64,000 nt of DNA, taken from positions 165,107 to 229,106 of the forward strand of contig JAJYYK010000004.1 of assembly GCA_021801025.1 (NCBI GenBank), in the 5' to 3' direction. The notes under the pieces are model-generated. The model ran no database searches. It was not told the origin of the DNA and saw only the letters and a program-made list of their open reading frames with translations. Both the position numbers and the translations under genes were made by a program. Positions 7,689-17,030 of this stretch are shown here, in pieces. Numbering within the stretch: the first letter of the stretch is position 1; the number at the start of each line of letters is the position of its first letter. The stretch comes from Pseudomonadota bacterium (lineage in GTDB: Bacteria > Pseudomonadota > Gammaproteobacteria > Burkholderiales > Sulfuriferulaceae).

Positions 7689-8422
7689 TGGAAAATAAAA
7701 ATGTTTCAGACGAACTGTTAAATGCCTTTATCGACAATGAATTGGCTGATACCGATCGCAGTAAACTCTTTCATGCCTTCGAACAGGATGAAACACTGAA
7801 AACACGTGCATGCGAATTGCATAACCTGAAGGAATTAATACAACATGCGTATCCGGCGTCAGCAACACCAGTACACAACCCTGCTAAACAGCGAAGCATT
7901 TGGCGCCGCATCTATTTACAAGGACTTGCTGCCTCACTGATGCTGCTGCTGTTTGGTGGATCTTCGGGGTGGATACTTTCGGCAGACGCCACAGCGAAAT
8001 CTTACCCGAAAGTGACGCACCTGATTAACACCATACAAAGCAATAACATTGCTGAAGAGCCCGATAAAATTATTGTTCAGGTGAGCAATTCCAACTCTGT
8101 CAGGTTGAAAGCCGCGCTCGATGAATCAGAAAACCTGCTCGAAACCTATCGTACCAGCAAGCGACCACTCCAATTGGAGGTGATCGCCAACGGAGGTGGA
8201 TTGGATTTATTGCGTGCAGGCGTTTCTCCCTATGAAAATCGTTTGGCGACCATGCGGGCGAAATACCAGAATTTGCATTTCTACGCGTGCAATCTGACGA
8301 TCAATGCACTACAAAATAAAGGGATCAAAGTACGGCTCTTGCCTGATACCGGGATTGCCACTTCGGCATTTGACGAAATCAATAACCGTGTGCGTCAAGG
8401 CTGGGACTATGTACGCGTTTAA
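7688..8422 (+). CDS. Membrane anti-sigma factor with periplasmic DsrE-like sensor domain
   Basis: 244 residues in three parts. Residues 1-55 form a helical anti-sigma domain (LLNAFIDNELADTDRSKL is the typical opening) without the HxxxCxxC zinc motif. One membrane helix lies at about 77-96 (YLQGLAASLMLLLFGG). Residues 106-244 resemble DsrE: KIIVQVSNSNSVRLKAALDE, LQLEVIANGGGLDLLRAG, a cysteine at about 201 in HFYACNLTI, and an end rich in GI..SAFDEINNRVRQGW. The same cysteine motif occurs in the two secreted DsrE-like proteins nearby. The cytoplasmic part should hold the sigma factor encoded just upstream while the DsrE part meets a periplasmic signal. The architecture is clear; sulfur sensing is inference. 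Confidence 0.8.
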   Translation: MENKNVSDELLNAFIDNELADTDRSKLFHAFEQDETLKTRACELHNLKELIQHAYPASATPVHNPAKQRSIWRRIYLQGLAASLMLLLFGGSSGWILSADATAKSYPKVTHLINTIQSNNIAEEPDKIIVQVSNSNSVRLKAALDESENLLETYRTSKRPLQLEVIANGGGLDLLRAGVSPYENRLATMRAKYQNLHFYACNLTINALQNKGIKVRLLPDTGIATSAFDEINNRVRQGWDYVRV

Positions 8423-8511
8423 TGATGTGTTGACAGCGACCCTGAGCAAGTGAGTGAGATGTATCATCCCACTGCGATTTACTAAAAACCGTTTGTTTAA
8501 TATGAGAATAA

Positions 8512-8540
8512 TTGACTAATGGAGGTACTTTAAAGAGAAT
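8512..8540 (+). promoter_or_regulatory. Possible promoter of the porin gene
   Basis: TTGACT (8512-8517) and GAGAAT (8535-8540) are 17 bases apart in the 166-bp gap before the porin gene. The -10 part matches consensus at four of six positions. A strong ribosome site (TGGAGG) lies just before the porin ATG. Read-through from the sigma operon is also possible, since no terminator is seen in the gap. Confidence 0.4.
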
Positions 8541-8588
8541 TTAACGCATTACCGATATAAAAAATTTAAAATAATTACTGGAGGTTTC

Positions 8589-10016
8589 ATGAAAAAAATA
8601 ACTGCGATGAAGCTTGCGCTAGGTATGGGCGTGGGCTTAGGTTTATGTGTGTGTCAACCAGCCAACGCCGCTAACTGGTTTAATATCCAAACTATTTCTT
8701 TACCTGAATGGGGTTCGGGACAATTCATCGGCTTTCTGCAACCCCTTTACACGGATATTGCGGCCAGTCCTGTGGTCGTGAGCGGCTATCCCCATGCCCC
8801 TGCAAATGGTCAAACCGCCCACTTTAACGAGGTGGCGCCAATGTTTGATTCCAGTTCGCAGCTCTATATGCAGCGTGCGAGGTTCTTTATACGCGGCAGT
8901 ATCGGCGGCAATCCCGATATCTCCTATTATGTGGGGGCAGAAGCGGGTCAAAACGGCTATGACTATTCATGGGGCAGGTACGCACCCAGGGTAATTGACG
9001 CGAACATGGTGTTCAGCCATTACATCCCGGGGGTACGTTTGGAGATCGGTAACATCCGTGCGCCAGGTCCTGAAGGCGCAATGGAAGGTTTTATGGATTT
9101 TAATTTCCTTGATGCGTTTGGCACAGGCTTGCAACAACTGATGCAACCGACATTCTATAACAATGGGGTGAACTACAAGTTGGCCACAGCCGGGACAAAA
9201 GACGGCTATGCGGTACCTGGTGGCGACGTGTCCGGTAACAATGGCTTCCGTTATCCCGGTATTCAGGCGGAAGACTGGTTTATGGTCGCGCCAAAGGTCG
9301 AAGTGGCGTATGGGGCAATGCTGGCGGATTATGGCAAGATGCTGGATTCGGGCACTTCAAATGGCCCCATTGTTGCAGGACGACTTCAGGCCTCTTATTT
9401 GTTCGGCAGTGAGCAGGGTCGTTTTTTTCGCAATGATTTGACTGGCTTTATTTGGGCACAAGCCGCGCACCCTGAAATAGGCGTGGCGCCGGGACAACCC
9501 AGTCCATCTTCCAGCAACATGACGCGGGACGGTTTCGGTATGACCTACCGCAAAGGCTATATGGAACGTGGAGGCCTTGATGTGAAAGCAGAATACTTCG
9601 AGGGCAGCGGCAACATTGTTGCGCCGACAGTATTTAATGAGACGCCCGGTATGGCGGCAGCACCCGCACTGTATGACGAAGTCGTGTATGCAGGCAGCAA
9701 CAATACGGCCAATGGTTATGATCTTTCAGCTGGCTATTTCCTGACCAAGCGCATCGAGGCGGTCCTGCGTTATGATTATTATGATCGCCTGCCCAACAAT
9801 GCTGCAGCCGAACGTATGTTTAAAGACACTTCATTAGCGCTCGAATACCATGTCACACCGTTGAGCAGGGTGGTGGTGGATTATATTGATCGCTCCATTA
9901 CCATTCCCAACCCAGGTGCAGTGGGTGCGGCAGGAAGTTTGGCCTTGACGCAAGCCTCAGCGATTGTCAATTCTGTTGGCAATCAAATCGATGTGTGGGC
10001 GGTGTATGCGTTTTAA
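8589..10016 (+). CDS. Outer-membrane porin, phosphate-selective O/P-like
   Basis: 475 residues with a signal peptide (MKK start, hydrophobic core, cut near ANA at about 28). The rest has the alternating aromatic and polar pattern of a beta barrel, with OprO/OprP-type features: LYMQRARFFIRGSIGGNPDISYYVGAEAG, VIDANMVFSHYIPGVRLEIGN, repeated aromatic strands, and the final strand QIDVWAVYAF ending in phenylalanine, needed for outer-membrane assembly. It directly follows the ECF sigma/anti-sigma pair, which suggests co-regulation. It may admit an anion such as thiosulfate, sulfate or phosphate; the specificity is not evident. Confidence 0.8.
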   Translation: MKKITAMKLALGMGVGLGLCVCQPANAANWFNIQTISLPEWGSGQFIGFLQPLYTDIAASPVVVSGYPHAPANGQTAHFNEVAPMFDSSSQLYMQRARFFIRGSIGGNPDISYYVGAEAGQNGYDYSWGRYAPRVIDANMVFSHYIPGVRLEIGNIRAPGPEGAMEGFMDFNFLDAFGTGLQQLMQPTFYNNGVNYKLATAGTKDGYAVPGGDVSGNNGFRYPGIQAEDWFMVAPKVEVAYGAMLADYGKMLDSGTSNGPIVAGRLQASYLFGSEQGRFFRNDLTGFIWAQAAHPEIGVAPGQPSPSSSNMTRDGFGMTYRKGYMERGGLDVKAEYFEGSGNIVAPTVFNETPGMAAAPALYDEVVYAGSNNTANGYDLSAGYFLTKRIEAVLRYDYYDRLPNNAAAERMFKDTSLALEYHVTPLSRVVVDYIDRSITIPNPGAVGAAGSLALTQASAIVNSVGNQIDVWAVYAF

Positions 10017-10123
10017 TTAAACACCTCAGTGAAGCAACAAGCAGCAATGAGGTCACCGGCCTTCAAGCCGGTGGATATTTAGTCAGGGCGGGGTTTTAAA
10101 CCAGCAAGGAAAAAGGATAAAAT

Positions 10124-10157
10124 GGTGGGATGGTCGAAAGGCTGTCCCACCTTTTTT
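10124..10157 (+). terminator. Intrinsic terminator after the porin gene
   Basis: GGTGGGA (10124-10130) pairs with TCCCACC (10145-10151) and is followed by six T residues. A smaller hairpin, CACCGGC with GCCGGTG, lies upstream at 10054-10073. The main hairpin also has an A-rich left flank, so it may also end transcription of the convergent DUF2863 gene. Confidence 0.85.
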
Positions 10158-10193
10158 ATCTGCGCTTGATACGACACAGGAGTTCGACAGACC

Positions 10194-11348
10194 CTAATGC
10201 AGGTGAGGAACCGCCGCGTCACCCTCAGGCAATTCCGGGTGTTGTAATTCGCCTTCGGCATTCGGAAAAAGCGGAGTGCCGCAGTCATCGCAGTATTCGA
10301 GCGGCAAGCTGTTGCTGAGCACAGTGACCTTTCCCAAACCAACCAGTTCCTGTTCAATTTGTGTCAGGATATCGGTGTCTTCCTGCTCGTTGTCAACCAG
10401 GGGCCACACCACGCCGTGCAGAATATTCTGTTTGTTGAGCAGGGAAAAACCGATACGGTATTCTTCCAGAGCTTGATCGTAACAGGGTGCCACGACCGCA
10501 CGCAGTTCGGCAGGCGAAATAGTCAGTGTTTCACACAAATAACTGATGGCAGCACGTAATGAAAAAGGTCTGGCTTCCTGTTCCAGTTTGCGCCATGCGC
10601 TAAAAAACGCATTCGGTAACAACGGGCTGACATGGCAACCGGGCAAGAGTTGACTGAACCATGTGCGTGTATGGAGCTCCCACGCCTGCAAGACTTCGTT
10701 AGCGGTGATGTCGGTTTGTTGCCAACGAAAAATGGGTGCACCTTTATTGACCAATGCGGCAGCAAAGATGTAACGCACATCGGCAACGTATTCACCAGCT
10801 TGGGCCAGTGTACTGACATCGACTTGCAGGTCATCCTCCGTTTGCGCCGCAGTGGCCAATTGTTGTAACAGCGCACGTGTTTCAATAAATCCACGTGGCA
10901 ATTGATCCGGGCTGTACATCACATCACATAACGCCAACTTCACATCACTGGCTAAAATCTGTTGGCGCAGATGTCCGCGCAATTCACCAAGACGCTGTGG
11001 TTTAATGCGTCCGCTGGGAATGGTGTAACGCGACCAAGCCAGAATCGGTACTACCAGCAATACGGCATTGTGGTCTTTGGATTCGGTGAGCGTTTCGGCA
11101 TGACTTTCTATCATCAGCGCAAGCACATCACAAGCTGCGGGGTTATCAACCCACAACGCATCCAGTGCTTGTTCCAGCGTTTCATTCATCTTCTTCTGAA
11201 ACAGCCCGGTAATAAGCGTCATTGCCTGCTGTTGCCAGGCATCGCGCTCAATTTGGCTACCCGACTCGGTAATCGCAGTAGCCAAACGCACCAATCTCGC
11301 GGCTTCCCTGCTTAATTTTGTCGTGCCCGCAGCATGTTTCATCATCAT
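10194..11348 (-). CDS. Conserved DUF2863-family protein
   Basis: 384 residues, cytoplasmic (no signal or membrane helix seen), matching in length and sequence style the DUF2863 proteins found mainly in Betaproteobacteria. Recognisable parts are the N-terminal LSREAARLVRLATAITESGSQ helix, the central NAVLLVVPILAWSRYTIPSG, and a C-terminal EYCDDCGTPLFPNAEGE with a CxxC pair that could bind zinc. It lies downstream of secA on the same strand after a 97-bp gap. The function is unknown. The family assignment is from memory of its conserved blocks. Confidence 0.75.
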   Translation of the reverse strand: MMMKHAAGTTKLSREAARLVRLATAITESGSQIERDAWQQQAMTLITGLFQKKMNETLEQALDALWVDNPAACDVLALMIESHAETLTESKDHNAVLLVVPILAWSRYTIPSGRIKPQRLGELRGHLRQQILASDVKLALCDVMYSPDQLPRGFIETRALLQQLATAAQTEDDLQVDVSTLAQAGEYVADVRYIFAAALVNKGAPIFRWQQTDITANEVLQAWELHTRTWFSQLLPGCHVSPLLPNAFFSAWRKLEQEARPFSLRAAISYLCETLTISPAELRAVVAPCYDQALEEYRIGFSLLNKQNILHGVVWPLVDNEQEDTDILTQIEQELVGLGKVTVLSNSLPLEYCDDCGTPLFPNAEGELQHPELPEGDAAVPHLH

Positions 11349-11445
11349 TCCTTACTGATTTGCATACTTGGCATTCCAACCCTGTATGCAGTAATCGCTG
11401 GTGGGGTATTACTCCTGGCACGGGCAGGGATAAAGCGAAACAAAC

Positions 11446-14166
11446 TCAATCCAGTTTTCCATGACAGTGTTTGTATTTTTTCCCCGATTGACATGGACAA
11501 GGTTCGTTTCGTCCTGGTGTAGGTGCTGTATTGGCATTAGGGACAGGGGCAGGGACTGCGCTGACAGCAAGATTTTCATTCAGTGCACTTGCATAATCGG
11601 CATGTTGAAATTGGACATTACTCAGTGCTTCAGGTTCATCCGGCACGTCGATATCGTGTTCCGAATGTAACTCTACCGTCATCAAGGTTTGGGTCACTTC
11701 CTGGCGAATGACATCCAGCATACCGGTAAACAACTCAAAGGCTTCGCGTTTGTATTCCTGTTTTGGGTTTTGTTGTGCATAACCTCTCAAATGGATCCCC
11801 TGACGCAGATGATCCAGTGCTGATAAATGTTCGCGCCAATGGGTGTCAATATTTTGCAGCAAAATAGCACGCTCAAAATGGTGCAGTGATTCCACATTGC
11901 TGCCGGTGAAACGTGCAGAGGCCTGCTCATCTGCACTGGCGATAATTTTGGCATGTAAACCTGCCTGATCAAGCTTGCTGTCCTGATCTAACCACTGCTG
12001 AACCGGTAAAGGCAAATGATATTCCAGATCCAGCGCGCGCTCCAGGCCCGCCACATCCCAATCCTCTTCCATACTGCCCTGCGCGATATGTGCAGCAATA
12101 AGCTCATGCAGCACATCCGCTCGCATGGCAGTAATGGTCTCTGTGACATCCTGACTGTCAAGCAACTCATTGCGCTGCTGGTAAATCACTTTACGTTGCT
12201 CATTTGAAACATCGTCGTATTCGAGCAATTGTTTGCGCATATCGAAATTGCGCGCCTCAACTTTGCGTTGCGCATTTTCAATGGCTCTCGTCACCCAGCT
12301 GTGCTCAATAGGTTCACCTTCAGGCATTTTGAGTTTGTCCATGATGGCACCCACACGGTCTGCCGCAAAGATACGCAACAAAGAATCTTCCAGCGACAAA
12401 TAAAACCGGCTTGAACCAGGGTCGCCTTGCCGACCGGAACGCCCACGCAACTGATTATCAACACGCCGCGACTCGTGGCGTTCGGTACCGATAATGTGTA
12501 GCCCCCCTGCTGCCAGCACTGCATCGTGCTGGATTTGCCAGGATTTTTTTAATTCATCAATTTGTAATTGTTTGCTTTCCTCTGAGATATCGGGCTGGTT
12601 ACGGATGATTTCTATCATCCGCTCAATACTGCCCCCCAACACAATATCGGTGCCTCGTCCTGCCATATTGGTGGCAATGGTGATGGCACTGGTTTTCCCC
12701 GCTTGCGCAATAATTTCTGCTTCACGCTCATGCTGCTTGGCATTTAGCACCTCGTGCGGCAACTTGGCCTGATGCAACATGCCGGACAGGTATTCATTGT
12801 TTTCAATGGATGTTGTACCCACCAAAACAGGTTGTCCACGCCGATAACAATCGCTGATATCATTTAAAACAGCTTGATATTTTTCGCGCGCGCTACGAAA
12901 CACCTGATCCATTTTGTCGATGCGAATCATGGGCCGATGTGTGGGGATCACCACCGTCTCCAAGCTATAAATCTGCTGGAATTCGTAAGCCTCGGTGTCC
13001 GCCGTACCGGTCATGCCGGACAGTTTTCCGTACATGCGAAAAAAATTCTGAAAAGTAATCGTTGCCAGCGTCTGATTCTCTTTTTGAATACTGACGTTTT
13101 CTTTGGCCTCTACCGCTTGATGCAAGCCCTCAGACCAGCGCCGACCGGACATTAAGCGGCCAGTAAACTCATCCACAATCACCACTTCATTGTTTTGCAC
13201 CACATAATGCTGGTCGCGGTGGTACAGCGCATGAGCCCGCAATGCTGAATGCACATGATGCATCAGCACAATATTGGAGGGCTCATACAGGCTGGAACCC
13301 TCGGCCAGCAAGCCGGCCTCGCTTAACAACTGTTCTGCGCGTTCATGCCCCTGTTCAGACAACGTGACGCTGTGTGCCTTTTCATCTACCCAGTAATCCC
13401 CATCGGTGTCTTCAGTGGTCTGCCGTTTTAAATTGGGAATGATGGCATTGATCTGTTGATAGAGCTCAGTGCTGCTTTCGGCCTGCCCGGAAATAATGAG
13501 CGGTGTGCGCGCTTCATCAATAAGAATGGAATCTACTTCATCCACAATGGCAAAATTCAGCGTACGCTGAACCGTCTCTTCACGCTGATACACCATGTTA
13601 TCGCGCAGGTAATCAAAACCAAATTCATTGTTGGTGCCGTAAGTAATGTCTGCGGCGTAGGCGGCCTGTTTTTCTTCCTGCGAAATTTGAGCCATGTTCA
13701 CGCCGACCCGCAAACCCAGAAAATGATGTAAGCGCCCCATGGCTGCGGCATCCCGACTGGCGAGATAATCGTTGACAGTCACCACATGCACACCCTTGCC
13801 TGATAAGGCATTCAGGTAAGCGGGCAAACTGGCCATCAAGGTTTTACCCTCACCGGTACGCATTTCCGCTATGCGCCCATCATGCAGCACCATGCCGCCG
13901 ATCAATTGCACATCATAATGACGCTGACCCAATACACGAAGGCCTGCTTCACGAACTGTAGCAAAGGCTTCGGGCAATAATTGATCCAGGGTTTCACCGC
14001 GCGCATACCGTAATTTGTATTCTTCGGTCTTGTCACGCAATTGCTCATCCGAGAGCGCCTGCATGGCAGGCTCCAGCGCATTGATGGCTTGCACTTTGGA
14101 TCGGTACTGTTTGATCAGCCGCTCATTGCGGCTGCCCAATATCTTTTTTAACAATGATGAAATCAT
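11446..14166 (-). CDS. secA: Protein translocase ATPase SecA
   Basis: Motor ATPase that drives preproteins through SecYEG. 906 residues from the ATG at 14166, giving the standard start [17 protein letters not shown]; an in-frame extension to 14208 is not family-like. Walker A is MRTGEGKT (residues 102-109), the DEAD-type box is in [15 protein letters not shown], then [12 protein letters not shown] and the [13 protein letters not shown] helicase motif. The C-terminus has the zinc-binding tail [14 protein letters not shown] that interacts with SecB and lipids. A DUF721 gene diverges 77 bp away, a frequent neighbour of secA and lpxC. Confidence 0.98.
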   Translation of the reverse strand: MISSLLKKILGSRNERLIKQYRSKVQAINALEPAMQALSDEQLRDKTEEYKLRYARGETLDQLLPEAFATVREAGLRVLGQRHYDVQLIGGMVLHDGRIAEMRTGEGKTLMASLPAYLNALSGKGVHVVTVNDYLASRDAAAMGRLHHFLGLRVGVNMAQISQEEKQAAYAADITYGTNNEFGFDYLRDNMVYQREETVQRTLNFAIVDEVDSILIDEARTPLIISGQAESSTELYQQINAIIPNLKRQTTEDTDGDYWVDEKAHSVTLSEQGHERAEQLLSEAGLLAEGSSLYEPSNIVLMHHVHSALRAHALYHRDQHYVVQNNEVVIVDEFTGRLMSGRRWSEGLHQAVEAKENVSIQKENQTLATITFQNFFRMYGKLSGMTGTADTEAYEFQQIYSLETVVIPTHRPMIRIDKMDQVFRSAREKYQAVLNDISDCYRRGQPVLVGTTSIENNEYLSGMLHQAKLPHEVLNAKQHEREAEIIAQAGKTSAITIATNMAGRGTDIVLGGSIERMIEIIRNQPDISEESKQLQIDELKKSWQIQHDAVLAAGGLHIIGTERHESRRVDNQLRGRSGRQGDPGSSRFYLSLEDSLLRIFAADRVGAIMDKLKMPEGEPIEHSWVTRAIENAQRKVEARNFDMRKQLLEYDDVSNEQRKVIYQQRNELLDSQDVTETITAMRADVLHELIAAHIAQGSMEEDWDVAGLERALDLEYHLPLPVQQWLDQDSKLDQAGLHAKIIASADEQASARFTGSNVESLHHFERAILLQNIDTHWREHLSALDHLRQGIHLRGYAQQNPKQEYKREAFELFTGMLDVIRQEVTQTLMTVELHSEHDIDVPDEPEALSNVQFQHADYASALNENLAVSAVPAPVPNANTAPTPGRNEPCPCQSGKKYKHCHGKLD

Positions 14167-14243
14167 GAGTTTCGACCAATTGGCATATGTTGCAACATAA
14201 CGCGGCATGTTACCATATTACACCCTTGCTTCCGTAGCCTTTG

Positions 14244-14696
14244 ATGAGAAAGTTTACTTCCGGCGCCCAGCAGTTAGCGCGATTTTTGGATACCGACGAC
14301 AGCCTGAATACGCTATTGTGTCAAGTATCGGCCATACAGCGTATTGAGCGGATTTGGCAAGGCATTGTACCCGCACCCTTACTGTCCGGTACACACTTGG
14401 GGCAAATCAGGGCGGGTGTGCTGCATGTTTATTGTTCAAATGCCGCGACAGCGGGCAAATTGCGCCAATTGGTACCCAAACTGGTTCAAGCATTGGCTAC
14501 CGAACACATCTGCGTTGAATTGGTCGTTAAAGTGCGCATCGTTTCCGGCGTTATGCGTCCACCACCAACTATACAGCGCAGCTTGTCGACAACAGCATTA
14601 AAAGAATTAACGGGACTACACGCAGATTTGCCGGAAGGCACGTTGAAACATGCTTTGGAGGATTTGTTAAAGCATGCTGCCAAACCGGCGCATTAA
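14244..14696 (+). CDS. DUF721 (DciA-like) domain protein
   Basis: 150 residues with the DUF721 core RIERIWQGIVPAPLLSGTHLGQIRAGVLHVYCSNAA followed by KLRQLVPKLVQALA. DciA proteins of this family recruit and load the replicative helicase DnaB in bacteria lacking DnaC; whether this copy does so is inferred. The ATG at 14244 is preferred to the TTG just before it. It diverges from secA and converges with lpxC, and no intrinsic terminator is seen in the 63-bp gap after it. Confidence 0.75.
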   Translation: MRKFTSGAQQLARFLDTDDSLNTLLCQVSAIQRIERIWQGIVPAPLLSGTHLGQIRAGVLHVYCSNAATAGKLRQLVPKLVQALATEHICVELVVKVRIVSGVMRPPPTIQRSLSTTALKELTGLHADLPEGTLKHALEDLLKHAAKPAH

Positions 14697-14759
14697 CCTG
14701 TAAACGACTGGGGGATAACGCGTAGCGCCAATTCACAATTGCACACCCTTTGCGACACT

Positions 14760-15674
14760 TTAAGCGAGCGCATACTGCAATTGCCTCACACCCTCAGGTG
14801 CGCTGGCTTCGTCGGCAAACTCCACATACTCCCACGCACTTTGGTCGTGCAGCAAAGTGCGCAGCAAGCGGTTATTCAAAGCATGTCCTGACTTGTGCGC
14901 GGAGAATGCGCCGATAATTGGGTGGCCAACAAGATACAAATCACCGATGGCATCGAGCACTTTGTGTTTGACGAACTCATCCGTATAACGCAGACCGTCA
15001 CCATTTAAAACACGGAATTCATCCATGACGATGGCATTATCGAGACTACCGCCTAAAGCCAGGCCATTGGCACGTAACCATTCCACTTCCTGCATAAAGC
15101 CAAAAGTACGTGCGCGACTGATTTCTTTGACATAAGAAGTATGGGCAAAATCCAGACTAATCGCCTGGCTGGATTTATCAAATACAGGGTGACGAAAATC
15201 AATGGTAAAATCAACCTTGAAGCCTTCATAAGGCTCGAATTTCACCCGTTTGTCGCCTTCGACCACCTCAACGGGGTGTTTGATACGAATAAATTTACGG
15301 GCTGCATTTTGTTCAACGATGCCCGCTGATTGTAATAGAAAAACAAAAGACGAGGCCGACCCATCCATAATCGGCACTTCCGGGCCGTCCAGATCAACCC
15401 AGACATTATCCACTGCAAGGCCCGCTAAAGCCGACATGAGGTGTTCTACCGTGGCCACACTGACCGAACCGTTCACCAGTGTCGAGCACAGACGGGTGTC
15501 GCCCACCTGCTCCGGATTCACTGCAATGTCAACAACTTGCGGCAAATCCATGCGACGGAAAACCACCCCCGTGTCAGGGGCGGCAGGACGTAGCGTCATA
15601 CCGACTTTTGCACCGGTATGCAAGCCGACACCTGTGGTATGAATGCTGTTTTTTAACGTGCGTTGCCGTATCAT
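14760..15674 (-). CDS. lpxC: UDP-3-O-acyl-N-acetylglucosamine deacetylase
   Basis: Zinc amidase, the committed step of lipid A synthesis. The ATG at 15674 gives 304 residues starting [20 protein letters not shown], the standard LpxC N-terminus; the longer frame to 15722 is discarded. Zinc ligands are His78 in [11 protein letters not shown] and the His/Asp pair in [11 protein letters not shown]; the catalytic histidine is in SGHALNN. It follows ftsZ on the same strand with a 160-bp gap that contains its own -10 element, as is common at the end of dcw clusters. Confidence 0.97.
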   Translation of the reverse strand: MIRQRTLKNSIHTTGVGLHTGAKVGMTLRPAAPDTGVVFRRMDLPQVVDIAVNPEQVGDTRLCSTLVNGSVSVATVEHLMSALAGLAVDNVWVDLDGPEVPIMDGSASSFVFLLQSAGIVEQNAARKFIRIKHPVEVVEGDKRVKFEPYEGFKVDFTIDFRHPVFDKSSQAISLDFAHTSYVKEISRARTFGFMQEVEWLRANGLALGGSLDNAIVMDEFRVLNGDGLRYTDEFVKHKVLDAIGDLYLVGHPIIGAFSAHKSGHALNNRLLRTLLHDQSAWEYVEFADEASAPEGVRQLQYALA

Positions 15675-15754
15675 TTTAATACCCATTTTTGCGACGCACA
15701 GTTCTATGCGTCGACGCACCACTCACGACACCCGAAATAGTGCCGTCTGTTGTG

Positions 15755-15760
15755 ATTATA
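15755..15760 (-). promoter_or_regulatory. Probable -10 element of lpxC
   Basis: A perfect TATAAT on the minus strand about 80 bases before the lpxC start, in the non-coding gap after ftsZ. No good -35 is seen at 16-18 bases, so the promoter may need an activator or is weak. A hairpin (GCGACGC class, around 15690-15712) lies in the leader between it and the gene. Confidence 0.45.
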
Positions 15761-15834
15761 ACGCGAAAACGGTCGATTCGTTGATGCGTGCAGTTTATCC
15801 CCAATGTTGTGCAACCCAAAGACCAAGTCGACGC

Positions 15835-16986
15835 TTAATCAGCCTGTTGACGTAAAAAGGCGGGGATATCCAAATATTCCATGCCTGATTGTTTTAACGC
15901 TTCCAATTGGGCTTCACGCCGGTTTCTGCGGAACACGGTAGGCTCTCCCTCATTGATGCTGTGCTCACTGTGGGCGCCCGTATAGTCATCAGTACCTGTT
16001 TTAACAATCATCGGCTTCGCTTGCTGACGTGCCACTGGACTACCCAACCCTGTGGCCACAATGGTCACGCGCAACTCATCGCCAATATTTTCATCAATGA
16101 CAGTCCCTGCAATAACGGTTGCTTCTTCAGCAACGAAACCCTTCACCGCGCTCATGACTTCCATGTACTCACGCATTTTGAGGCTTGAAGAAGCTGTCAC
16201 ATTCACCAATACCCCACGTGCGCCAGCCAAATTGATGTCTTCCAGCAACGGACTAGCCACCGCCTGTTGCGCAGCGATGCGGGCACGGTCTACGCCACTG
16301 GCCGCGGCTGAACCCATCATCGCCATACCCATTTCCGACATCACGGTGCGTACGTCAGCAAAGTCCACATTCACCATGCCGGGGCAGTTAATCACTTCTG
16401 CAATACCCGCCACAGCACCATATAATACATTGTTGGCAGCACGGAAGGCGTCCAGCATGGACACGTCATCACCCAATACCTGCATTAATTTTTCATTGGG
16501 AATGACAATCAGTGAATCGACATGACGGGTCAATGCTTCGATACCGGTATTGGCCAACTTGACGCGCTTGCCCTCAAACTGAAACGGTTTGGTCACCACG
16601 GCCACGGTCAAAATTCCCATTTCCTTGGCCACTTCGGCCACCACCGGTGCCGCACCCGTACCGGTACCGCCGCCCATACCTGCCGCGATAAACAACATGT
16701 CTGCACCGTCAATCAGTTCAGCGATCCGCTCACGGTCTTCCAAAGCCGCTTCACGCCCCACTTCCGGATTGGCGCCGGCACCAAGGCCACGCGTAACAGA
16801 GCTTCCCAATTGCAATTGAATTTTTGTTTTATTACGTTGCAGTGCCTGCGCATCGGTATTGATGCTAATAAATTCCACACCATCAACACCACAATCGATC
16901 ATGTGGTCGACAGCGTTGCCGCCGCAACCGCCTACACCGATCACTTTAATGACTGCTTCCTGTTTTGTGTCCATCATTTCAAACAT
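15835..16986 (-). CDS. ftsZ: Cell division protein FtsZ
   Basis: Tubulin-like GTPase that forms the division ring. 383 residues. The tubulin signature GGGTGTG is at residues 105-111, the N-terminal [17 protein letters not shown] loop binds nucleotide, and the T7 loop region ([11 protein letters not shown]) is intact. A variable linker (residues about 320-365) leads to the conserved tail [11 protein letters not shown], which binds FtsA. Last gene of the dcw run, 44 bp after ftsA. Confidence 0.98.
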   Translation of the reverse strand: MFEMMDTKQEAVIKVIGVGGCGGNAVDHMIDCGVDGVEFISINTDAQALQRNKTKIQLQLGSSVTRGLGAGANPEVGREAALEDRERIAELIDGADMLFIAAGMGGGTGTGAAPVVAEVAKEMGILTVAVVTKPFQFEGKRVKLANTGIEALTRHVDSLIVIPNEKLMQVLGDDVSMLDAFRAANNVLYGAVAGIAEVINCPGMVNVDFADVRTVMSEMGMAMMGSAAASGVDRARIAAQQAVASPLLEDINLAGARGVLVNVTASSSLKMREYMEVMSAVKGFVAEEATVIAGTVIDENIGDELRVTIVATGLGSPVARQQAKPMIVKTGTDDYTGAHSEHSINEGEPTVFRRNRREAQLEALKQSGMEYLDIPAFLRQQAD

Positions 16987-17030
16987 TATCTTCTCCTAAG
17001 TCGCTGATCAAATTTCCCATTCATTCTGAT

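Noticed and set aside
2933..10016. Sulfur island as a recent mobile element
   Set aside because: No transposase, integrase, tRNA attachment site or flanking direct repeats are seen; base composition is close to the neighbours.
11334..11522. Plus-strand 62-codon frame with a hydrophobic start opposite the secA end
   Set aside because: It overlaps the start of the DUF2863 gene and the end of secA on the other strand, has no ribosome site and no family likeness.
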